A stretch of DNA of 6,041 nucleotides, from assembly GCA_035302865.1 (NCBI GenBank), contig DATGSF010000210.1, forward strand, positions 1-6,041. Direction: 5' to 3'. The translations under genes were made by a program, and so were the position numbers. Shown here in pieces: positions 1-5,698 of the stretch. The notes beneath the pieces were generated by a model, which worked only from the letters and a program-made list of their open reading frames with translations, searched no databases and was not told the DNA's origin. Position 1 is the first letter of the stretch, and the number at the start of each line of letters is the position of its first letter. This DNA comes from DATGSF01 sp035302865. GTDB taxonomy: Bacteria > Bacteroidota > Bacteroidia > Chitinophagales > Chitinophagaceae.

Positions 1-639
1 AGGTGTTTGATTAATAGGTTGAAAAACTATACTTCCTACAAATCCACGTGGGTGATTTGCAGTAGTTGTCGTAAAACTAGTATAACCATAACTTATATTG
101 GGACCAGTAATTATCTCTACACCATTTGTTTCAAATGTATCTGGTTGAGTTGTCGTAGTTGGCACTGTAAAATAGCGCATAAATCCAGAGGTTGGACTCG
201 CCACGGTTCCATTTTGAAAACCTCCAATAGCCATACCTATTGTTGTATTTGCAGGAATTATCAAACCTATTCCTGTCATCATTGCTTGTTGCGTATTTGT
301 AGTCTGATAAATCGTTTCCTGAGAATACTTCAAAGTCCAATCAGGATTGCTAGGTATAGCACCCACAGGTTGACCATTCACTGGATTATCATTAGTCCAT
401 AAATAGGCAAACTTACCACCCGTTCCACTTCCTTCCATATAAATAGTATCAATCATAATTGGATAACTATTCGTATTACTAAAATTAAAAGTAACCAATC
501 CAGATCCATTATTAGCAGTATAAGTAGGAAGTGTAGAAACAGTAGCATACTGTGCTTGGGCTTGTTTTCCTATAAATAAGGCACTTAAAAACAAGCTAAA
601 CATTAATAAATATTTTTTTGAAAGTAAATTTTCCATCAT
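1..639 (-). CDS. Secreted/surface protein, N-terminal part (partial at left edge)
   Basis: The frame is open from an ATG at 639 to the window edge, 213 codons with no stop, so the C-terminus lies outside. Two ATGs are adjacent (639 and 636); I use the first. The N-terminus is a classical signal peptide: a basic start (K8, K9), a hydrophobic core at about residues 10-24 (YLLMFSLFLSALFIG), then KQAQAQ, with cleavage likely around residues 29-30. The mature part is rich in Thr, Asn, Ser and Gly, has no Cys, and contains short beta-like stretches and a Thr run (VPTTTTQP), as in Bacteroidota cell-surface proteins. I recognise no catalytic motif. Such proteins often end in a type IX secretion sorting domain, but that end is not visible, so T9SS export is inference. 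It follows atoE on the same strand after a 170-bp gap with its own candidate promoter, so co-transcription is not needed. Confident as a secreted CDS; function unknown. Confidence 0.85.
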   Translation of the reverse strand, partial: MMENLLSKKYLLMFSLFLSALFIGKQAQAQYATVSTLPTYTANNGSGLVTFNFSNTNSYPIMIDTIYMEGSGTGGKFAYLWTNDNPVNGQPVGAIPSNPDWTLKYSQETIYQTTNTQQAMMTGIGLIIPANTTIGMAIGGFQNGTVASPTSGFMRYFTVPTTTTQPDTFETNGVEIITGPNISYGYTSFTTTTANHPRGFVGSIVFQPINQTP

Positions 640-681
640 AATTTTGATTTGTTGGTTTTATGATTATCCTTATGTAAAGTT

Positions 682-713
682 TAAAGATAAAATATATTTT
701 CCAATTATGCAAG
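682..713 (-). promoter_or_regulatory. Candidate Bacteroidota promoter for the secreted-protein gene
   Basis: On the minus strand, CTTG (713-710) is followed after 20 bp by TATCTTTA (689-682). These resemble the Bacteroidota -33 (TTTG) and -7 (TAnnTTTG) elements, with one mismatch in each. This would give a leader of roughly 35-40 nt, A-rich and without a Shine-Dalgarno motif, before the ATG at 639. Plausible from pattern and spacing only. Confidence 0.4.
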
Positions 714-770
714 TCTTTTTACAAGGAGAACAATAAAAGTATTTTCAAGAAAAAATGTATGATTTAATAT

Positions 771-794
771 AAAAAAATCTAAGCGACTTCATTT
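771..794 (-). terminator. Weak candidate terminator after atoE
   Basis: Just past the atoE stop, the minus strand can form an imperfect hairpin: AAAT (794-791) and AAG (789-787) pair with CTT (783-781) and ATTT (778-775) across small unpaired gaps. It runs into a stretch of seven T (777-771). The stem is short and interrupted, so this is only a suggestion. The rest of 640-809 shows nothing beyond the promoter candidate. Confidence 0.25.
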
Positions 795-809
795 TATTTT
801 TAACTTTAG

Positions 810-2219
810 TTAGATTAATAGAGCCAATCCAAAAATAAACAAACCCACTAAAAACAATAAAAAAGTATAAGGCAATAATTCTTGAGGCTTTAGCTCAGTG
901 ATTCCTAATAAAGGTAAAGCCCAAAAAGGTTGTATCATATTCGTCAATTGATCTCCATAAGCCATAGCTAAAATTGATTTTGCATAATCTCCTCCTAATT
1001 CACTTGTTGTCTCTAAGATTATTGGTCCTTGCACTGCCCATTGTCCCCCTCCGCTAGGAACAAAGAAATTCACTAATCCAGCACTTAAAAAAGTAAATAT
1101 AGGTAGCGTTTTTTCTGTAGCAACAGCTGTAATTGCATCCGAAAAAACAATAATTAATCCGCTATTTTTCATAATTGCTAAAATCCCAAAATAAAAAGGA
1201 AATTGAATTAAAATTCCTGACACATCGCCTATTGCTTCTTGAAGAGCAACAGAAAAATTAAAAATACTTTTATGCAAACAAATCCCTAAGCCTAAAAACA
1301 TCAAATTGATAAAATTCAAATTAATAAACCCTAAACTGCTTGCACCTTGATAGGTATAGGCCTGATAAAGTCCTATAAATAAAATAAAAACTCCTAAGGT
1401 GATACCAAAAAACGCACTATAATCTAAACGTTCTGCACCTTTCTTAATAAATTTTTTATTTTCTTCTTTATACTGAAGTTTTTCTTTAAATGCAGGTATT
1501 TTTTCTGCATTTTTAGTTTTGTTAGCAAGGAAAAATAAAAATAAGGGAATACATAATAGACATAATAATATTACTATAATATTCATATTCGAACCAATAG
1601 TCGCCTCAAAAGGAATACTTTCTGGGAAAGCTTCCACACTACCTACATTCTGCATCATTTCCTGAATAGAGCCTATTTCCATAGATTTAGTAGTTGCACT
1701 TCCCGACAATCCTCCATGCCATACCATCATAGTAACATAAGCAGCAGCTCCTACTAATCCATAGTTTATTTTCTTTTGTTCTTTAGCAAATTTTTCTCCA
1801 ATTTTTCTCGCTATTATAGCTCCAAATATTAAACCCATACCCCAATTAATTAAACCTACAATGATAGCAGTGAATGATACAATTACTACGCTACTTTTAG
1901 TGTCTTTACAATAATTAATTAAAGCTTGAATAATTTTATTTACAAAAGGAGTTAATGCTAAAATATGTCCTAATACTAAAATAAGCATCATCTGAAAGGC
2001 AAAGTATAATCCTCCTCCAGAGCTATCCCACAAACCTGCCTCCCAAGAACTAACTAAATACACAAAATATTTACCGGTAGTAGTATCATCTGGCTTGGTA
2101 ATTATCATTGCTAACAATAGGGTAAAAAAACTTAATAGTATAGCAATGGTAAAAGGACTTGGTAGTATTTTTTTAAATATTTCTATTGCTTTATTAGAGT
2201 TAGACGTATTTGCAGACAT
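810..2219 (-). CDS. atoE: Short-chain fatty acid transporter, AtoE family
   Basis: A 469-residue polytopic inner-membrane protein, close to the usual AtoE length (about 440-470). Family motifs are clear: NWGMGLIFG (125-133), WHGGLSGS (167-174), VNFFVPSGGGQWAVQGPI (383-400) and GDQLTNMIQPFWALP (422-436). Hydrophobic helices are visible at about 20-40, 71-90, 110-137, 210-232, 266-286, 300-315, 335-359, 371-388, 427-441 and 448-469. A basic, charged loop at about 233-262 is probably cytoplasmic. The family is associated with uptake of short-chain fatty acids such as acetoacetate or butyrate; the exact substrate cannot be read here. E. coli atoE sits with CoA-transferase and thiolase genes, but none is in this window, so here it stands alone. 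It is divergent from lhgO. The ATG at 2219 is the natural start, with MSANTSNSNK as a short polar cytoplasmic tail. The gene is intact, TAA stop. Confidence 0.93.
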   Translation of the reverse strand: MSANTSNSNKAIEIFKKILPSPFTIAILLSFFTLLLAMIITKPDDTTTGKYFVYLVSSWEAGLWDSSGGGLYFAFQMMLILVLGHILALTPFVNKIIQALINYCKDTKSSVVIVSFTAIIVGLINWGMGLIFGAIIARKIGEKFAKEQKKINYGLVGAAAYVTMMVWHGGLSGSATTKSMEIGSIQEMMQNVGSVEAFPESIPFEATIGSNMNIIVILLCLLCIPLFLFFLANKTKNAEKIPAFKEKLQYKEENKKFIKKGAERLDYSAFFGITLGVFILFIGLYQAYTYQGASSLGFINLNFINLMFLGLGICLHKSIFNFSVALQEAIGDVSGILIQFPFYFGILAIMKNSGLIIVFSDAITAVATEKTLPIFTFLSAGLVNFFVPSGGGQWAVQGPIILETTSELGGDYAKSILAMAYGDQLTNMIQPFWALPLLGITELKPQELLPYTFLLFLVGLFIFGLALLI

Positions 2220-2261
2220 TTTAAGTTTTTTGGCTAAAATAATACAATTTGCACTTCACTA

Positions 2262-2279
2262 AAAATGATTTAGCATTTT
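2262..2279. repeat. Small palindrome in the divergent atoE/lhgO spacer
   Basis: AAAATG (2262-2267) and CATTTT (2274-2279) form a 6-bp inverted repeat around a 6-nt centre. A second, overlapping one is CTAAA (2259-2263) with TTTAG (2269-2273). It lies about 45 bp upstream of the atoE start and about 30 bp upstream of the lhgO -7 element, where a regulator could bind. In such A/T-rich DNA this could easily be chance. Confidence 0.2.
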
Positions 2280-2308
2280 AAATTACTTAACTTTTCTTTG
2301 AAAAACTT

Positions 2309-2316
2309 TACCTTTG
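2309..2316 (+). promoter_or_regulatory. Bacteroidota -7 promoter element for the lhgO operon
   Basis: TACCTTTG is a perfect match to the TAnnTTTG -7 element of the Bacteroidota primary sigma factor. The -33 region, about 18-20 bp upstream (near 2286-2291, ACTTAAC), has no clear TTG, so that half is weak. Transcription would start near 2320-2322, about 12 nt before the GTG at 2334. The element lies downstream of the TTG at 2298, which rules out that TTG as the translation start if this promoter is used. Confidence 0.6.
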
Positions 2317-2333
2317 TAATAAAAATAATATTC

Positions 2334-3554
2334 GTGACTGATACAATATACGATATTGCAATAATAGGTGGTGGCATAGTAGGTGCTGCAACTTTTTATA
2401 AATTGCAGAAAAGAAATCCCAATCTTAAGATTATCATCATTGAAAAAGAGGAAAATTGGGCAGATCATCAAACAGGAAATAATTCTGGTGTAATTCATTC
2501 TGGCTTGTATTATAAACCTGGATCTTTAAAAGCTAAAAATTGTGTAAAAGGTCGGCATGAATTGGTAGCATTTGCTAAGGAAAATAAAGTTCCACATGAT
2601 GTTTGTGGAAAAGTAGTTGTAGCTACAAAAGAAAATGAGCTTCCTTATTTAGAAAAAATATTTAACACAGGTTCACAAAATCAAATTGAGGGTATAGAAA
2701 AAATAACAAGTGATGAGGTAAAAGAAATAGAGCCTTATGTTGAAGGAGTTGGAGGAATATGGGTTCCTTGTACGGGAATTATAGATTTCAGAAAGGCTAC
2801 TGAAAAAATGGTAGAAAATGCAATAGCTTTGCAAGCAAATTCTAAGACCGTTTTAGGTGAAGAAGTAATAGCTATTGAAAAAGGAACAGACTATTCTAAT
2901 ATTATTGGCAAAAAACAACAATTTAAAGCTAAGCATCTGGTATTTTGCGCTGGTCTTCAAGCTGATCGCTTAGCAAGAAAAGATGGAATACAATTAAAAG
3001 AAAAAGTAGTAGGATTCCGAGGAGATTATTATGAATTAACAGACCAAGGTAAGCATAAAGTGAAAAATTTAATTTATCCAGTTCCAAATCCCGACTTTCC
3101 TTTCCTAGGAGTACATTTTACTCGAATGACAAATGGAGAAATAGAATGCGGGCCCAATGCTGTATTTACCTTTAAACGAGAAGGGTATGGCAAAACGGAT
3201 TTTAGTTTAAAAGATACCGCTGATGCTTTAAGCTATAAAGGTACATGGAAATTATTTTTCAATAATATGCGTTTTGGAATCAATGAATATCGTCGTGCTT
3301 TTTCTAAGACTTTATTTTTAAAAACCTTACAAGCTCTAATTCCCAGTTTGACTATGGATGATATTCGTCCTGGTCGCTCTGGTGTTCGTGCTATGTTATT
3401 AAATCAAGAAGGAGATACGCGAGATGATTTTCGCATTGAATATGCAGGGAATTCTATTCATGTATTAAATGCTCCCTCTCCAGCAGCAACTGCTTCCTTA
3501 GCAATAGGCGAACAAGTGGCAGAGATGGCTGAAAAACATTTTATTTTAAAATAA
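2334..3554 (+). CDS. lhgO: L-2-hydroxyglutarate oxidase / dehydrogenase (FAD-dependent)
   Basis: A 406-residue flavoprotein of the DAO superfamily that oxidises L-2-hydroxyglutarate to 2-oxoglutarate, passing electrons to oxygen or the quinone pool. Counting from the GTG, the N-terminal Rossmann motif is DIAIIGGGIVG (7-17) with acidic E37 at the end of strand 2. The family signature SGVIHSGLYY is at 51-60, PVPNPDFPFLGVHFTRM at 249-265, ECGPNA at 271-276, RPGRSGVRA at 345-353 and the FAD-closing NAPSPAATAS at 379-388. This set matches LhgO/L2HGDH (about 400-420 residues) rather than generic glycine oxidases. The same frame is open back to a TTG at 2298, but the family normally starts just before the YDIAIIGGG strand, and the -7 promoter element lies between the two codons, so I choose GTG 2334 (MTDTIYDIA). 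The next gene begins 5 nt after the TAA, implying co-transcription. No broken motif is seen. Confidence 0.93.
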   Translation: MTDTIYDIAIIGGGIVGAATFYKLQKRNPNLKIIIIEKEENWADHQTGNNSGVIHSGLYYKPGSLKAKNCVKGRHELVAFAKENKVPHDVCGKVVVATKENELPYLEKIFNTGSQNQIEGIEKITSDEVKEIEPYVEGVGGIWVPCTGIIDFRKATEKMVENAIALQANSKTVLGEEVIAIEKGTDYSNIIGKKQQFKAKHLVFCAGLQADRLARKDGIQLKEKVVGFRGDYYELTDQGKHKVKNLIYPVPNPDFPFLGVHFTRMTNGEIECGPNAVFTFKREGYGKTDFSLKDTADALSYKGTWKLFFNNMRFGINEYRRAFSKTLFLKTLQALIPSLTMDDIRPGRSGVRAMLLNQEGDTRDDFRIEYAGNSIHVLNAPSPAATASLAIGEQVAEMAEKHFILK

Positions 3555-3559
3555 TACTT

Positions 3560-4279
3560 ATGAGTACTATAGAAAAATATGCTTTAGTTACTGGAGCAGC
3601 AGACAGAATAGGAAAGGCAGTGGCATTGCGTTTAGCAAAAATGGGTTATAATATTATCATACATTATAATCGTTCCAAAGAAAAAGCTTTACAAACAAAA
3701 AAAGAAATTGAAGCATTAGGTAAAAAGGCGAAGTTAGTGCAATTGGATTTTAGTAATACTGATACCTATTATACTATTTTTGAAAAATTATACCAAGAAG
3801 GTTTTTCTATTGAAATTTTAGTTAATTCTGCTTCTGATTTTAAGCCATCTTCTATATTTGATGAAGGAAATAAAAGTTTAAGACACTTTTTCACTATTAA
3901 TTTTGAAAGTGCTTATTTACTTACCAAAGTTTTTGCTAAATATTATATAAAAGGCCAAATAATTAATTTTTTAGATACCAAAGTTGAAAAGAATGAAACA
4001 GAACATTTAGATTATTTATTAAGTAAAAAGTTATTAAAAGAATTCACCTATTTATCCGCTATGCAATTAGGTCCAGATATTCGAGTAAATGCTATTGCTC
4101 CTGGTTTAATTTTACCTCCTCCAGGAAAAGACAAAAATTATTTAAACTCTTTAAGAAAAAACAATCCTTTACAGACAATTGGCTCTTTGGAGCAAATACA
4201 AAACACAATGCAGTTTTTAGTAGAAAATCCTTTTCTAAGTGGTCAAATAATTTATGTAGATGGTGGAGAGAATTTGTAA
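3560..4279 (+). CDS. folM: Pteridine reductase / FolM-like short-chain dehydrogenase
   Basis: A 239-residue SDR with a Rossmann fold. TGAADRIG (11-18) is the glycine-rich nucleotide loop, and its R16 with HYNRS (35-39) suggests NADPH preference as in PTR1. D63 (QLDF) and NSAS (89-92, in place of NNAG) follow. The active site has Y152 and K156 (YLLSK), but the usual catalytic Ser is replaced by D139 (NFLDT). That Asp plus YxxxK arrangement is the mark of pteridine reductases and FolM, which reduce dihydropterins such as dihydromonapterin or dihydrofolate. IRVNAIAPG (174-182), then LILPPPG, and GQIIYVDGG (228-236) are normal SDR C-terminal motifs. It begins 5 nt after lhgO and lies 28 nt before a FolX-FolK fusion, which strongly supports a pterin substrate. 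Whether it acts mainly on monapterin, biopterin or dihydrofolate cannot be told; the symbol is by similarity and context. Confidence 0.82.
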   Translation: MSTIEKYALVTGAADRIGKAVALRLAKMGYNIIIHYNRSKEKALQTKKEIEALGKKAKLVQLDFSNTDTYYTIFEKLYQEGFSIEILVNSASDFKPSSIFDEGNKSLRHFFTINFESAYLLTKVFAKYYIKGQIINFLDTKVEKNETEHLDYLLSKKLLKEFTYLSAMQLGPDIRVNAIAPGLILPPPGKDKNYLNSLRKNNPLQTIGSLEQIQNTMQFLVENPFLSGQIIYVDGGENL

Positions 4280-4307
4280 AATTTAATTGTATATTAAATA
4301 GAAAAAA

Positions 4308-5057
4308 ATGAGAGAGTTTTCAGATTTCAAACCTGCTCATATAGCAGTGAAGAACTTAAGATTACGAACATATATAGGTTTTAATGATTGGGAAAGAAAG
4401 AAAATGCAAGATATAGTAATTTCTTATTCTTTTAGTTATGATAGTTCTAATTCTACAAAAAAAGATGATATTGATTACGGAATTAACTATAAAACAATAA
4501 CAAAAAAAATAATTGGACTAATTGATCAAGAGAAATTTGATTTAATAGAAACCATAGCTGAAATTGTATTAAATACCATTCAAGATTTCAGTTTAGAAAT
4601 TTATAATATTGAAGTACAAGTAGAAAAACCGCATGCTTTGCGTTTTACAGACAATGTAATGGTGATTGCAAAAAGCAGTGAGCGCTATAAAAAAGCCATG
4701 ATTGCATTAGGTTCCAATATACAGCCTGAACAAAATTTTGCTAAAGCAATAGATTTATTATGTGCTTCTGTTTCCATAGTTAAAAAGACGGACTTTATTC
4801 ATACCAAAGCGCAAAAAGATACCAATCAGACGGATTTCTTAAATGGTGCTTTATTGGTTTATACACGCTTATCTTTACCGGAATTACAAAGAGAATTAAA
4901 GAAAATCGAATCCCGTTGTGGTCGTATTCGTACTGAAAATAAAAATGCAGCTAGGGAAATCGATATGGATGTAATCAGTTATAATGATATTATTATTGAT
5001 CAAGAAGATTTAGATACTTTTGATTTTTTACGGGATTTTTGGAAGGAATTACAGTAA
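4308..5057 (+). CDS. FolX/FolB-type pterin aldolase-epimerase fused to a short FolK (HPPK)
   Basis: A 249-residue two-domain protein. Residues 9-122 form a dihydroneopterin aldolase/epimerase domain: KNLRLRTYIGFNDWER (15-30), QDIVISYSFSYD (34-45), DDIDYGINYKTITKKI (53-68), FDLIETIAE (77-85) and KPHALRF (107-113). Several of these (KNLRLRT.IG, QDIVI, NY.T.TK.I, HALR) recall E. coli FolX more than FolB, yet DWE with E29, and K107, keep the aldolase residues. Residues 129-249 are HPPK: ALGSN (133-137), DFLN (176-179), GRIR (205-208) and REIDMDV (216-222), where R216, D219 and D221 match E. coli HPPK R92, D95 and D97, the Mg-ATP residues. The HPPK domain stops about 35-40 residues early, lacking the usual histidine/arginine loop and C-terminal part. 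Expected reactions are 7,8-dihydroneopterin cleavage or epimerisation, then pyrophosphorylation of the hydroxymethylpterin. It ends the operon before a strong terminator. Domain calls are confident; FolX versus FolB activity is not. Confidence 0.88.
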   Translation: MREFSDFKPAHIAVKNLRLRTYIGFNDWERKKMQDIVISYSFSYDSSNSTKKDDIDYGINYKTITKKIIGLIDQEKFDLIETIAEIVLNTIQDFSLEIYNIEVQVEKPHALRFTDNVMVIAKSSERYKKAMIALGSNIQPEQNFAKAIDLLCASVSIVKKTDFIHTKAQKDTNQTDFLNGALLVYTRLSLPELQRELKKIESRCGRIRTENKNAAREIDMDVISYNDIIIDQEDLDTFDFLRDFWKELQ

Positions 5058-5119
5058 AAACTAAAAAATTATATGTTTCTCCCTTTTTGAAAAAATTATT
5101 TTTAGAGAAGTTATTAAAA

Positions 5120-5164
5120 AAACAGCAAGAAAATGCATAAATATTCTTGCTGTTTATATTTTTT
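5120..5164. terminator. Strong bidirectional intrinsic terminator
   Basis: AAACAGCAAGAA (5120-5131) and TTCTTGCTGTTT (5144-5155) are perfect 12-bp inverted repeats with a 12-nt loop. A T6 tract follows at 5159-5164 on the plus strand. On the minus strand the hairpin is followed by the complement of the A7 run at 5116-5122, which overlaps the stem base. It sits between the converging fol fusion gene and the gene ending at 5199, so it can end transcription from both sides. Confidence 0.9.
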
Positions 5165-5198
5165 CTAAACTAGGAAAAAGCCCAGTTGTTTTTATAGC

Positions 5199-5672
5199 TT
5201 AGGCATATAAATTATATTTTTCTTGCTTTGAAATAGGAAAGGTATTTCCTTTATCATGAAGGATTACAAATTTATCTTTAGCTATGAATCTAAAGTAAAG
5301 CAATACTATAAGCAGTGGGATATTTGGTAAAAGAAACCAGTAATAATAATCATGGTAAAAGGAAGACTTAAGTATCGAAAAAGCAAACCCAATAATCCAA
5401 TCTGAAATAAAGACTACTTCCCATACAGCATTACCTTTATATAAAGATATCTCGATTTCTTTGATTTCATTTTCTTCTATATCCACTTCTATCAATTCGC
5501 TTCCAGCTCCAAATTTTGTACCTACTTGTAAAAAATGTTTTCCTGAAGGAATTTCCACTTCAATTTTCTTGTTATTTTTCACTTCGGCAAGCACTTCTCC
5601 ATTAGAATAAACCGTATATACTCCTATTTTATTCCATAAGGATTTTTTTGGATTAAAAATTATTTTGCCCAT
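5199..5672 (-). CDS. Unknown small membrane protein: beta-rich N-terminus plus two helices
   Basis: A 157-residue protein I do not recognise. Residues 1-78 look like a small beta domain: IGVYTVYSNGEVLAEVKNN (16-34), then IEVEIPSGKHFLQVG (37-51) and a run of alternating hydrophobic/acidic residues (ELIEVDIEENEIKEIEISL, 59-77). The G-x-Y-x-V-Y-x-N-G-E and IPSGKH pattern is reminiscent of PEGA-like or DUF2846-like surface beta domains, which is only a resemblance. Two hydrophobic helices follow at about 84-101 and 110-130, then a basic/polar tail. There is no signal peptide, so the N-terminal domain and C-tail are probably on the same, cytoplasmic side. It starts at ATG 5672, only 26 nt after the stop of the gene upstream, so the two are likely one transcript ending at the 5120-5164 terminator. 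Real-gene confidence is good; function unknown. Confidence 0.75.
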   Translation of the reverse strand: MGKIIFNPKKSLWNKIGVYTVYSNGEVLAEVKNNKKIEVEIPSGKHFLQVGTKFGAGSELIEVDIEENEIKEIEISLYKGNAVWEVVFISDWIIGFAFSILKSSFYHDYYYWFLLPNIPLLIVLLYFRFIAKDKFVILHDKGNTFPISKQEKYNLYA

Positions 5673-5698
5673 AAAATAAAATTAATTAAACTAAATAA

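Noticed and set aside
7..402. 131-codon plus-strand ORF and a 69-codon minus-strand ORF within it (131-340)
   Set aside because: Both overlie the open minus-strand frame of the secreted-protein gene, which has a signal peptide. Their translations are rich in Ser, Tyr, Cys and Arg in ways typical of off-frame reading.
2283..2498. 71-codon minus-strand ORF
   Set aside because: Antisense to the promoter and N-terminus of lhgO; Cys/Tyr-rich composition and no support as a protein.
5024..5140. Open frame overlapping the end of the fol fusion, which could have been a frameshifted HPPK C-terminus
   Set aside because: It reads FFTGFLEGITVKTKKL and so on, and has none of the HPPK C-terminal pattern (HP...R.F...PL.EI.P). 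The in-frame stop at 5055 fits a natural short form. The open stretch is short enough to be chance.
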